In this document: piece by piece, positions 31,980 to 43,276 of the stretch
Layout: each line of letters begins with the position of its first letter
Numbering within the stretch: the first letter of the stretch is position 1
Notes under the pieces: model-generated
What the model was told of the DNA's origin: nothing
What the model saw: only the letters and a program-made list of their open reading frames with translations
Database searches by the model: none
From: Adiantum capillus-veneris
Taxonomy: Eukaryota > Streptophyta > Polypodiopsida > Polypodiales > Pteridaceae
Direction: 5' to 3'
DNA: 64,000 bases
NCBI GenBank assembly: GCA_014529385.2
Contig: CM043971.1
Coordinates: 83,404,340-83,468,339, forward strand
Program-made: the position numbers and the translations under genes

Positions 31980-33150
31980 TAAAATTTGGATTGCAAAGGG
32001 TCAAAAATGAAAGCTCGCAAAATATAAAATCCTCCCTTATTTGATGATAGCCACTTTTAAGGTCAATCCTACTAAAGTAGGTCGAGCCTCGTAGCTTATC
32101 AAACATGTCTTCTACTTGCAGCACGGGTAATTTGTTTTTGATAGTGCTCGATATTCCACACACATGCGATATGGAGAACAAAAGGGAGAGGATCTAGGCC
32201 TCACCATCCCCTTGCCTACCAACTCATGCACTTGCCTCATAATCTCCTCTTGTTGAGCTCGAGAAACTCTATAAGGAGGTTTATTAGGCGCTAAGTTCTT
32301 GGGTAGAAGCTCTATCATATGGTCATCATCTCCTCGTTTTGGAGGTAATTCCGTAGGGATGTCATCAATAAATACATCTTGAAATCCATTTAAAAAATTA
32401 GACAAGTCTAATTCTTCTTGATTCCTATCACTTTGTTTTGTTAAAACATTAGCATCATTTAGAGACTCTTTGACAAAAAACATGTACGAGGAAACCCATA
32501 TTTTCATTGACTTATCAAAAGTATGGGAATTTACAAGTGGTATAGTATGACTAGATGCATTAGAATCTATATACATGTTATTTTTCTTGATGGTGGTGAA
32601 GTAGATTCTCCTTTTAGGGATCTTCATGTTGGCAGCCATGCGGTTGAACCATGGTGCCCCTAAGATAATATCCTCATGTTGGAGAGGAGAGATGAAAAGT
32701 CTCATGTGTCGATGTAGCTTTGGACATGAAGCCTCAACTTACCAATCAAGGGACTAACAGAGGCTTGTTGTCCCTTGAAAGCCCCACCGGCAGTTACAGT
32801 ATCTCCCATCTTGAAAGCTTGTATGCCTAGTTTTGTGAGTAACTTCGTTGATATGAAGTTGTGAGTAGAGCCAGGATCAAATAGGATGAAAGCATCATGA
32901 TCCCTCACCTTCCCTCAAGCATATGAAAGGGATGATCCTTTGCAATGAGCATCCTCTTTTGGAGGTTCAATTGTGGAAGCTCTAGGAGTCTCATTGCAGG
33001 CATTTATTTTGGAAAAAGAATGATAGGCATGTCCTTGCTCCCCACACTTAAATCATTTGTGATCTTTGCGAAAAGCCTCTAGATCTTTAGGAGAGAGTTT
33101 GTTTTTACCTTTGTAAAATCCTTTCTCCTTGGTCTTGTTGTTGTTGTTGT
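31980..33150 (-). mobile_element. Ty3/gypsy fragment: gag knuckle, protease, RT N-terminus
   Basis: Minus-strand order: zinc-knuckle remnant FKCGEQGHAYHSFSK near 33070-33015, with the first cysteine replaced by a stop; retropepsin AFILFDPGSTHNFISTKLL (32908-32702); then ILGAPWFNRMAANMK and, in the RT N-terminus, KPPYRVSRAQQEEIMRQVHE, GKGMVRPRSSPFCSP and [15 protein letters not shown] (to about 32040). The protease D-P-G-S box is intact. Closely related to the element at 59.8-64.0 kb. It is cut off at the RT finger region near 32035 and at the gag knuckle near 33150, where a plus-strand gag fragment begins. Confidence 0.85.
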
Positions 33151-33154
33151 CCTC

Positions 33155-33720
33155 AACTAGTAGACCAATCTCCAACAAAATGATCAATCCCTTCGAAGAA
33201 GAACCTAGGCAAAGTAAAAGGACTGAAGCTAGAGAAGGATTGGGAGAGTCTATGGTTAGACTTGTAGAAAATCAGTGAGTTAGACCGTCCCAAGTCCAAA
33301 AATGGATAAACAAGAAATAATCAGAAGATAAAGATCCAAGAGATCAAGTAGCAGCTTTCAAAAGATTAACTAGAGCAGAGGAAGTTTTGGATTTTGTGAC
33401 ATAGTTTGCGGGATTTGGACTGACTCTGGAAGATGACACACCTACATGGTTTGACTTAATGGAAAGATGCAATTTTGAGACTCTAGACGATCTATTTGAG
33501 GAATTCATAAAAGAATTATCACAAAAATAAATGCGCACAATACGGTCTCAAAAATCCATAGATTCAAACAAAAAGAGGGTCAATCAGTACACAACACGAC
33601 ATTATGACTCAAGAGATATGCCAAATTTTGTCCGAGAGCGGAACTACCTACGCAAGCACGGTTGATGTTGAACTTTATCCAAGGAATGAGTCATGTGGGT
33701 CTTCAGAAGGTATGCATATG
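33155..33720 (+). pseudogene. gag fragment of the same family as the element at 47.7-55.4 kb
   Basis: Plus-strand text NPFEEEPRQSKRTEAREGLG, ESMVRLVENQ, RLTRAEEVLDFVT, DTPTWFDLMERCNFETLDDL and FEEFIKELSQK is colinear with minus-strand text at 52250-51850 (RAEEVLDFVT, WFDSMQRCDFETLHKL, KEFIEELSQKG). It is part of a capsid-type gag domain. Orientation is opposite to the gypsy piece it adjoins, so one inserted next to or into the other. Stops are present. Confidence 0.7.
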
Positions 33721-34750
33721 ATAAGGTCTGATTGACCCTCATGACCTTGCTGTCAAATTTTACACTTTTTCCATGTATTGTTTGGTTAGACTTTGACCTT
33801 TAAATCATACCATGTGTTTAATTTTCACTTTAAGGCTTCTCCTCCCCAAAACCTTAACTTTTGGCACCTTGACACTCTAAAGTTGAAAATCTCTTGGAAT
33901 TTTGATGAATCTTGCTCAATCCCCATGACTTGATGATTTTCACAATTGGGACCCAAAATTTGCCAACTCTGCACCTAGGGAACATGGATTGCGATTCATG
34001 TTGAGAGCCCAATTTTCACCAAACTTGTGGGGGAGCATCTAGATGTGTCCCCTAAGACTTTGGTAATCAACTTTTGTGGTTTGTACCATTTTTTCATGGC
34101 CTATGTCAAAATGAACATTTGCAAATAGAAATTCAGAGAATTTAGGGTTTTTGGTTCTAATGATATCCATGGTGACACTTAATCATGTTCTGGCATGTTG
34201 GGGGGCATGGATAGCAATGCATCAAGTCCTAGCCCAAACTCCCACCATGGATTAAGATCCATATAGCCTTTTCAAATTTCAATACCAGGACTAAGCGATC
34301 ATGACCCCCTATTTAACACCTAACCCCAAGTCTTCAATCCATTTGAACATCAAAATACCAGTGAAAGTCCCAGAATTCTCCAAGTCTATGGAAAATTTGT
34401 ACAATTTGGCTTAGGATCCAAACAAATGATCCAAATCACAAAAGGTTTCACCCATAGAATCCTTTGATCATGCTAAACCAGATAGTGCAAAGATCATTCC
34501 AAAATGTGTTCCAACGTGGGTACATCTGGCCTAGGATTGACTTGAACTAGTTTGACCTAGTGCTTGTAGATGTTCTAGACACACTAGTGAAGTTTTGTTA
34601 AGTTTGGAGCTAATTTGATCAATTAATGTTCATTTTTCATTTAATGGTTAGGTTTGTGTTGTATCAAATTTTTCGACAACATTTTGATCAACTTTTGGAC
34701 ACTAAACAACTAAAAGTTTGGTAGTAGAAGGACTTGGCTGCATGCTTAAA
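33721..34750. other. No gene recognised
   Basis: Non-coding in appearance, with frequent stops in all frames. It could be LTR or untranslated sequence of the adjoining retroelement; no matching second copy is present in the window. Confidence 0.4.
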
Positions 34751-36520
34751 AGGAGTGGGAAGCAGCCCTCTATGAGAATATTGACATCTTATCAAATGAA
34801 AATACTCATGTCGCGGATAGAGAGCTAGAGTAGATCCCATGCAATCTCTTCATTGTAAAATTCTAGGCGGTTGAAGGCACTAAAGTTAAAGCTATCATCT
34901 TTCCAAAGGAGCTCTAGACACTACATCAAAGACTAGAGGTGATAGACAGTGCAAGATGTTCACAATTAGAGAAATGTTTTAGATTACAAACATGGGGGAT
35001 AGACTTACAGAGATCCCACGAGCTCATGAGCACCATACAATATAATGGATAAGCAACCTTGACAGATAAAGATGGATCCACAGTTTGAGTCAAAGTCACA
35101 AGTGATCTTATTTTCCAAGCACTATATCTACCAGTAGGCAACCACAATCTCTTGCTAAAGACCAAAGCCATAGATAATGATAAAGCTCTCATCAAGCATC
35201 AAGGACACAAGCTAACCTACAAGGATTTGATATACTAAAAAACAACTCTACCTTTAAGAATGATATCCCAACATCTGAAAGTACCAAAACTACCTCACTA
35301 TACACAACCCTTACTACATGTAGCAGTGGCCATGACTATTGGGTTAGCAGAGAGAAGGGTCATCAAGTGCGACCTTGGCAGATATATCCTCGATAATCTA
35401 GTAGAAGCTAATCTGAAGAGCAGCAAAAGGAACAATTCCTATATGAATGTTGGGCCAATACTTACAAGGATTTCTTATTTGGACCTGGGGATGATAGAGG
35501 ATTTATCAAAAGGTGAATCTCAATTAACCTCCTACATAGAGCAAAGAAAGCAGTTAAGGTGGTGAGTAGCTCTTTGACAACACCAACAAAGAGAAGAACA
35601 CGTGGCCAAAGCTCCACAACACCGACTACTATTGATAGTGAAGCTACAAAGCCTAATTTTGATATTCAACGTGAGAGGAAAGACTAGAAAAGAGAATGGA
35701 GGAAAAGAAGAAAGAAGAGGAAACAGTGAAAGAATTATCCACATCAAAATCCGATGATGTTGGCCTAGATGCCCAGCTCAAGAAACTTAAAGAGGAGAGA
35801 TGCCAAAGGTGATAACACAACTACCAATACGAGATGTCAAGGATACTAAAGGTGATACACAATGAGAAAATTACAAGATAGAGAAACTCAAATAGCAAAT
35901 TGTCAGGCTGCAAAAAGATAAGGAGAAGCTCCTCTAGACATCCCTGAAGAGAGAAAAAGAAGATGTTGCAAGTATATACCGAGATCTGGAGAAACAGGTT
36001 GAAGCCAACATAGAAATCCAAGTGGAGCGGAAAGCTCTAGAAGAGGCTCTAGAGTGGAAAAAGAAGAATTTCGCAAAGCTTTGTGACTCATACAATGTCA
36101 TCAAGCATACCCTCTCCACTCTCCTTAGAACAATTCAAGACATAGTTGCACCCGTGTCCACATCACAATTTGCAGTAAATTTTGTAGAAATCAAAGCATT
36201 GAAGGTGGAGCTTGAGAAAGAGAAGTGTAGAGGAAACTTTCAATGGTAGGAATGGTTGCTCAATAATGCTCTCAATAATTTCACAAAGAGAGCAACACAT
36301 CAAAGAACTTCAAGAGAAACTAGCAAAAGGTAAAACAAACTTTACTGCCCAAGCAAAGATGCATGCCAAAGAGATGGAAGCTAAAGCTATGGAATTGGGT
36401 GCTCTACAAACAACGATACATCTACCGATCACACAGACATCATCTTGAGTTTGAAAGTACTGAGGTATCCCCAGTGAACCTACCATGCACATAATCTAGG
36501 GGATAAATGCAAGAGCTGAA
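34751..36520 (+). pseudogene. Unrecognised gag-like protein with coiled-coil tail
   Basis: A broken plus-strand reading runs through this region. It has an N-terminal part with VEGTKVKAIIFPKEL, LEKCFRLQTWGIDLQ and VTSDLIFQALYLPVGNHN. A globular middle (35260-35565) follows, with MISQHLKVPKLPHYTQPLLH, RRVIKCDLGRYILDNLVEAN, and YMNVGPILTRISYLDLGMIE. A very Lys/Glu-rich tail (35700-36450) contains ALEEALEWKKKNFAK and KELQEKLAKGKTN, which looks like a coiled coil. The middle resembles the gag-like or putative plant transposon proteins often annotated in plants with large genomes. Function is unknown. Several stops interrupt it. Confidence 0.45.
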
Positions 36521-36996
36521 AGAAGAAAAAGAATTAGTGGATGCCAGAGATATGCTTAGCACTAGACTGGTAACAGGACACTTTTATGTCCTTGGACACT
36601 TTTATGTCTTCTTAACTCAGCAACTTCCTAGAATTATTGCTTGAGATGCCAAGGAAGTTCTAAAGTGCTCTATATCCACAAAGCTATCTTATGACTTGAA
36701 AACACTTTGGAATTTCTTAGAGCTACTAATTCCACATTTCGAGTTGGGTTTGAATAAATTTTTAAAACCTAACTTGAGGGAGAAAAAAAATGTGTGCTTT
36801 TTTTGGCCAATTTTTATGAAATTGGCATTAGATTTCCCTAAAACACTACTTACTGACCTCTAAAATGCTACATAGCTAGCATAGGTAGCTCTAAAGGTGC
36901 TCTTGTTTTTCTACAAAATAGAAATCCTATCTATTGGAAGCTATGGTTCATTTGTAGAAACATTCTTTGTGCTAATTTACTATTAAAATTCACATT

Positions 36997-37640
36997 TTGA
37001 TAATTTTTTTGGAAGCACTTTTCCTTGATGACATTGCAAAGATGCTTGTAATCCAAGAGAATGAATCACTCTCTACGCTCGCTATCTATGTGGCCACAAA
37101 GAATCCATGGGGAAAGGAAGCTCCCACACAATTTGAAATTGATTTTGAAGACCAAACTCTCTCTAAAAGACTCTCCTATCTAGATGAGGTAGATAGGAGA
37201 GTCTTCTATCTACCCAACTCTCCCAACAAGACTCTCTTACCTACCCAAGGAAGATAAGAAAAATTTGATGAAATTAATAGCATTAAACACCCTAGAGGAA
37301 ATCAATGTCATGCTTGTTTTTATGAGAATGTGCCCAAAAGAGATTTCAACTCACAGACTATTGATTCCAATTACTGGAGATGATCATTAAAGAATCATCC
37401 TAACAGAAAAATCACTTAAAGAAATGGATGAGGGTACTGAGGAAAAATTTACTTAAACAATCGTCTACACTTTTTGTACAAATAGAAGTAATGATCATTA
37501 AAATGTTTTGCATACCACATATCATGTTGATAAAATATCTATGGAGTCTCTTCACAATGTGTTCGTTGGCAAGGATAGTTTGCTATGACACTGCTCAAGC
37601 CATCTGGGAGCTTCCATTCTTTGAGTAGTTCACACAGAGA
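36997..37640 (+). pseudogene. Unrecognised broken frame, possible continuation of the gag-like element
   Basis: The plus-strand frame 36997-37257 (LFLDDIAKMLVIQENESLST, YVATKNPWGKEAPTQ) and the frame 37428-37628 are hydrophilic and in the same direction as the preceding gag-like protein. I recognise no family. A perfect 16-bp hairpin lies within it at 37167-37205. AT-rich sequence at 36521-36996 separates it from the coiled-coil part. Confidence 0.3.
37167..37205. repeat. Perfect hairpin: 16-bp stem, 7-nt loop
   Basis: AAGACTCTCCTATCTA at 37167-37182 pairs fully with TAGATAGGAGAGTCTT at 37190-37205 around loop GATGAGG. Confidence 0.95.
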
Positions 37641-37981
37641 ACTTGGGGCATAGTGTGTGTGGAGCTCCTAACGTGCAAGGCAATTGAGAGCCATCCTCAA
37701 AAAATATTTTCTCACTCTTAATGCCAATAAATGTATACTAGTGTATCATGAAGCCACCCTATATGCCTTTGCAAGCAAGCAGCATGGGTTTGTTCTATCC
37801 CACTATGCTCAAAGCTTAGGTCAAGGAGTAAGAAAACTTGAACATTTGTAATTTTTTTTGGGATGAGGCTTGTAATTCATTCCATTGTAGCTGATGTAAT
37901 TTGTAGAATGGCACACACTCCTTGATATAAATGCAACTACAAAATCCGAATGTCTGCTTGCCCTATTCTGACACTAGAGAG

Positions 37982-38151
37982 GGAGAAATTGGCAAAAAAA
38001 CCTAAAAAATGGGTTTTTGACAAAAGGTACGCAAGGGGCACTCCAATTTTTTGAAAAAGGACCTCTGCATGCTGTTGCAAAAAAAAATTGGAGTACCCCT
38101 CCCACGCCTTTCGTCAAAAACCCATTTTTAAGGGATTTTTGGCAATTCTCC
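37982..38151. mobile_element. Foldback MITE-like element, about 170 bp
   Basis: Long terminal inverted repeats: the left arm begins GGAGAAATTGGC and contains AATGGGTTTTTGACAAAAGG and CACTCCAATTTTTT (to about 38052). The right arm, reverse-complemented, reads GGAGAATTGCC, AATGGGTTTTTGACGAAAGG and TACTCCAATTTTTT. The loop is about 25 bp. The element is almost entirely stem. A target-site duplication could not be fixed. Confidence 0.85.
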
Positions 38152-38430
38152 TACTCCGGGTATTAGAACAAGCCAAGTAGACTATTGCTTTTTAGGTTTC
38201 TGGGCATTCCAAACAAATTAGTGGTGTCAAAATATTTAAATTTTGACACAAATTGACAGTTTTGTGAATTTTTTCTTCATTTCAGTGATGACAAAATCCA
38301 TATTGAATGAGCCACGCCGACTTCGTGAAAAAGACACTCCCATTTAATGAAAAGGTGGCCGTTTTTAAGGACCGTTCAATCATTGAATGAGTTGGTGATA
38401 CCTTTTTCACATCTTTGTTAATGTTAGCCT

Positions 38431-38695
38431 TTGTTTCTACGTAGCGTTGGCCCTTCTCTCATTGGAAGAACTCATTTTTCTCTCTCTACTAAAAGGTCCT
38501 CTAAAAGAGCTCCGAAATTTCCTAATGGTTCAAGAGGTGCTCACAAGGTCTTGAGGAGATACATAGATCATGGAGTTGAAGCAAACTCAGATGATAAGCG
38601 GCTAGCAAACATGCAACATTTGTATATAGCTTCTCAACTGGAAGCTAGAGATAAGATTATCTCAATCGAGGTTTCCTACAAAATGTACATCCCTT
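38431..38695 (+). other. Short open frame, unrecognised
   Basis: 88-residue frame with TKRSSKRAPKFPNGSRGAHK and a hydrophilic tail. It ends exactly at the left end of the MITE at 38696. No family was recognised; possibly a piece of an older gene or element. Confidence 0.2.
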
Positions 38696-38973
38696 AAAGC
38701 ATGTTAACCTGTCGCGCTTTTTGTGCTAGTTAGCAGTTTCAAGTTAGCACATCTTCAAAAATTTGGGCGTCCGGTAAATTTTTTACAAATAATATCAAAA
38801 TTTGTCGGAGGTTATACATTTGGATTCCTTGTTTCAAGTGCTTTCTATTGATATATCATATGTCATAGATCTTGGAGATGTAGCTCAAGTTATTGTACTA
38901 GTTAGCATATGTCAAAATTGTGCTAGTTAGCATTGTCCGGGACATGAAAAAGCATGACAGGTTAACATGCTTT
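38696..38973 (+). mobile_element. MITE, 278 bp, with 18-bp perfect terminal inverted repeats
   Basis: The left end AAAGCATGTTAACCTGTC (38696-38713) is the exact reverse complement of the right end (38956-38973); the similarity extends inward through GCTTTTT. Internal sequence carries two copies of GCTAGTTAGCA-like motifs at each side. There is no coding capacity, so it must be moved by another transposase. A truncated relative lies at 1771-1990. No target-site duplication is evident at the flanks. Confidence 0.88.
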
Positions 38974-41340
38974 CATACTATGTATTGTTTTAGTTTTGCT
39001 TTCATCTCATAGGATGCTTCAAATGTGCAGATGATATATATTGTTTTTTCGTTCTTGCTGATATTTTTTCATCCAGATTTTAGAGCGGGAGACAATAGGA
39101 TCCTTCGTATGCACCTTCAAAGCCATTTATGTGGAACAGCTTGCGAAGCTCTATATAGTTGCACTTATCTTAATCAGAGATATACATTGCCCAAGTAATA
39201 CAGTTTTATTTGTGAAGACATCATGTTCCATTGATGTATTATCGTAAAAGTTATGAATTTTTTTTCCTAATTTGATTAATACAATTTTTTGTATCTCTTT
39301 CCTAAGCACATTTGTTCATTTTTTAAGTTTTGTGGATTATTCTAGCTTTTACATTTTTGAATGAAATTGTTCAGGTCGATTACGGTTGTCAAATAGTTGA
39401 GATGGTGTCTTGTGTATTGTTTTAGCACAAAAACTTATTTTAATTTTAAAATCTTAGTTTTATTTTGGATTTTTAAAAAACGTTTGTTAAGTGACATGGC
39501 AACATAAGTCACTTTAAAAGTTTTTAAAGTTCATTCCTCAATTTCACCAAACTCTATCTCTAAGCTCTCATTCATGGTGGCTCGTGGCATAGTGCAAAAG
39601 AATGTTTGTACTATTGCTGAATCCTTTGGTTTGTTATCTCTTATACCCTCTACTTACTAGCATTGATATGAGGTGGCAGTTGTTTTGGCATGAGATGATG
39701 CCCAAGGCCATTGTTGTTGTGATGGGAGTATGTTTAGGTTGGCCCAATGGAATACTACCAACTTCTTGTTTTGCCATGTTGTGAGATAATGTGCAAGTTG
39801 ACACCGACGTTTTTGTGGCAAGAGTACACCCAGGCTGGCTCAACGAGCTACTTGCCGAGCAGTATGGAGCACTTGGGAATGACAAGGATATTTTTAATGG
39901 ATAATGTATATATAAATATGTGCTCATCATGCAAGTTGAATCTATAAGAGAAACCTATTCCAAGAGTGTCTTGGAGAAGACTAATGTACTCGTCTATTTT
40001 TAAAGAATATCTTCAATATTGTTTGAAAGGAATATGTAACAAACATGTGAAAGCTACAAGTATAGCAAGGGAAATGTCCACTGGTTATCTCTTAGTCTAT
40101 GAAAATAGAGTTGGAGACTTACCAAAGGTATCCCATACTTCATATTGATTGGGTGGGGACCTCATACTTTTTGGCTTTTGTCCCCTTTTGCACAACTCCC
40201 CGGTGGCTTGATTCCGACAAAAAATTCTCGTCGAGTTCGCTCGCCACTATGGATTTGTACTTAAGTTAAAGAACTTGCTGGAAAAAAACTAAACAGCTTA
40301 AAATGTGTAGTTGCAAAACATGAGACAAGATGAGTCATTCATGTTATATAAAATAGTTACATTTCTCAAAAGAGTTTGGTTTAATGGGAATAATCTATTT
40401 CTTATGGAGAAAGCTCTCATTTTGTAAATTTATGGCTAGAGTTATGTCTGTGTTCTTCAAGGTGACCCTCTTAGCGTGCACTATACAAAAGACTCCATCT
40501 TGAAAAAGCTACAACCAAAACGTCCTCTGTTGAGGACAATTGCTCTATTGGTCCCATAATTTATTTGACTACTTGAGAAAAAGTTACTTTAGGAATTATA
40601 ATCTCTCTCCTCTCTAATATTTCCTTATCTCTCAAAGCCATGATTCTTGGCTTTCATCTCCGTTTCTTTTGAGTCGTTGGGGGTGGTGGTGAAGCTGGCT
40701 ATTGGGCCCATTGAGTAAGTTCCTTTTTGTATTGTTTCCTCCTCTCCTCTTGTACCTACTACTCTTCAAGATCTGACTTGTCTTTTTTACTTTTGGACCG
40801 TTTTGTGGACATTGTGGGATCCTTGTGGAGTTGGAGATCCCAGCTACACCTTGCTAAGTAGCTCTCGCTTGGCCCTCATTGTCTTTCTTTATGCCTATGT
40901 CCTTGCTTGTAAACTAGCAAGTCGATCTCTCTCAGTCTTTGCCCTTGTCCACTCCTCTTGTTCCCACCGTCTCTCTTCCTCTTGCTTCATTGAGTCTCTT
41001 TTTTTTCTTCCTCCTTATTTTGCTTCTCTTCCACTCTCTTGATCCGTTTTCTTCTCTTGCATCTAATCTAGGGTCACTGGGCATGAACTTCTTAACTTTG
41101 TGCTTCGTGCATGGGGCAAACTCCTTTTTGTGGGTTGATCGGGTGCATGTTCTATAGGCACAATATATGCATTTAGAAGATAGCCCCATGCACTTCTTTG
41201 GTGGCACTTCTTTCATCCTCTACTCATTTTTCTTCCTCCCTCTGCCTTTCGATCTAGAGCTCTTCTTCCGTTTGAAGTACCAAAAGGGCGGGGGGAGGGC
41301 AAAGGGTGCAGACCTACCATGCGTCAAGGGGTAATGATTA
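38974..41340. other. No gene recognised
   Basis: AT-rich sequence with short frames. Those at 39602-39947 and 40803-41157 lack recognisable domains; the latter is leucine/serine-rich because of CT-rich DNA. Confidence 0.4.
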
Positions 41341-41355
41341 TCAAAAATTTGTTGC

Positions 41356-41357
<2 letters not shown>

Positions 41358-41390
<33 letters not shown>
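41358..41390. repeat. (GA)16 microsatellite
   Basis: Pure GA tract. Confidence 0.95.
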
Positions 41391-41391
<1 letters not shown>

Positions 41392-41694
41392 ATTGGTGCC
41401 CTAAAGAGAGATTGAGACTACCTTAAGCATCCAACTATCAAAGGATTAGGGGCCCCCTTTCAATGTCCATTTCACGATTAGAATCTAAAATACAAATATG
41501 GTGGCCTAGACCTAGAGAACAATCCCTTTATCCTTTAATGAACGAACACCCATCGTTGGTCATGAGAGAGGTATATACCACTAAGTGCATAGAATGTCCC
41601 TATAATACGCACTCACACGCTCAAATTGCAAAAGCATTGCGAATTCTCATGTACCTTTTCTAACGTGAAAAACAACCATCTTCCATCTAGGGTA

Positions 41695-41734
41695 GCTCTT
41701 TGAGGTCTCTTGAACTTGTTCCTATGACTTGTGT

Positions 41735-41772
<38 letters not shown>

Positions 41773-41895
41773 CACACACACACACACACACACACCCACA
41801 AAGAAGCCCAACACCCCACCACAAAGTGTGGTCTCTTGGGATTGCTCCTAGTTCAAGACTCGTTGAGGTTCCTTGGACTTGTTCCTATGACTTGT

Positions 41896-41936
<41 letters not shown>

Positions 41937-42011
41937 GTCCCCCCACAGACACACACACCCAACACCCCACCACAAAGTGTAGTCCCTTGGGATTGCTCCT
42001 AGCACATTAAA

Positions 42012-42096
<85 letters not shown>
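41695..42096. repeat. Three tandem modules each carrying (CT)n(CA)n
   Basis: A module of about 150 bp is repeated: ACTTGTTCCTATGACTTGTG, then (CT)n, (CA)n, then CCCAACACCCCACCACAAAG, TGTGGTCTCTTGGGATTGCT, CCTAG. Full modules start near 41711 and 41878; the third, starting near 42005, has only the microsatellite core. The array therefore grew by duplication of unique plus repetitive DNA together. Confidence 0.9.
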
Positions 42097-42295
42097 AAAA
42101 TAGGCTATACTAACGCTATATAGTGTTGTTAATGTCTTATCGTTGGCATCAATACTTGTCCAAAAGACGATGTAAGCCTAGCATGTTGCACAAGCCTTCT
42201 TTTTCGTAGACTACCCACAAGGAAAGCAAGGGGGCCATCCTGGATTTTTAGAAGGTAAACAAGGGTGGGAACTTCGGAGGTTCACAAGGGCCTAC

Positions 42296-42298
<3 letters not shown>

Positions 42299-42380
<82 letters not shown>

Positions 42381-42540
42381 ACTTGGCTGTGATTGAATAG
42401 AGAGAGAGAGTGTGTGTGTGAAGTTAAGTTTTGGTGAGAAGTTAAGTTAAAGAAAGGAGAGAGAGAGTGGTGTGAAGTTAAGTTAAAGAAAGGAGAGAGA
42501 GAGTGTGTGTGAAGTTAAGTTTTGGTTGCATTAAAAAAAT
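42299..42540. repeat. (TG)24(AG)16 followed by a GAAGTTAAGTT minisatellite
   Basis: The compound microsatellite 42299-42378 is followed by units built from GAGAGAGAGTGTGTGTG, GAAGTTAAGTTTTGGT and GAAGTTAAGTTAAAGAAAG. CCACTTGGCTGTGATTGAAT at 42379 is shared with the direct repeats at 43.0 and 44.1 kb. Confidence 0.88.
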
Positions 42541-42613
42541 GACTTGATAATGTTCACTCTTGCTACCTCCACTCCATGCTTGCTCATATAATTGCCATTC
42601 AGATTACATTGAT

Positions 42614-42752
42614 CTCTCTTCGTCTCTTTCTCTTTCATGGTACCTTGTTGAGGTAAGGCGTGCTACTCGGATGCCAAATAAGACTCTCTTCGTCTCTTTC
42701 TCTTTCATGGTACACCTTGTTGAGGTAAGGCGTGCTACTTGGATGCCAAATA
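42614..42752. repeat. Tandem duplication, about 69 bp x 2
   Basis: CTCTCTTCGTCTCTTTCTCT begins both copies, each ending TACT(C/T)GGATGCCAAATAAG. Confidence 0.93.
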
Positions 42753-42999
42753 AGCAGGCCCAACCCTGATGCCAAAGAAGTTTATGAAAGAGCACACATG
42801 CACGGCCTTATCTTTGATCACTACATTGCCATGTTGTCAAGTCCATCAACTTCAACAATAGCATTGCAACAATGTTGTCCATGACATACTTCCCCATTAG
42901 AGTCATTGCCCACTTGTTTGAATGACGGAGAGGAGGAAAGCTCAAGAACAAAAGAGTGATTGATGGCAATCACACCTTACTAAAGATGTTCAGGAATAA

Positions 43000-43006
43000 A
43001 ACAAAC

Positions 43007-43064
<58 letters not shown>

Positions 43065-43276
43065 CCACTTGGCTGTGATTGAATAGTTTGTCTATCTCCT
43101 CGCTCTCTAGACTCTGTCTCACTTTTTCTCTAACCCTCCATGGAATTAAAGCCACAGAATCACATGGCTATGAGAGAGGACCACTTGGCCATGGTTGAAC
43201 AGTTTGTCCCATACTTTAATTAAAGTCGTGACCCAAAACATTGAAAACATTATGCTTCTCAAAACGGCCATGAATT
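43000..43276. repeat. Direct repeat D, left copy
   Basis: From AAACAAACAAATTGAGAGAG through CCACTTGGCTGTGATTGAAT, CCTCCATGGAATTAAAGCCA and CAAAACGGCCATGAATTT. The sequence is repeated almost identically at 44068-44335 in the same orientation. Confidence 0.93.

Noticed and set aside
40803-41157. Leucine/serine-rich frames as membrane proteins
   Set aside because: CT-rich DNA yields hydrophobic text in several overlapping frames; no topology or family is consistent.
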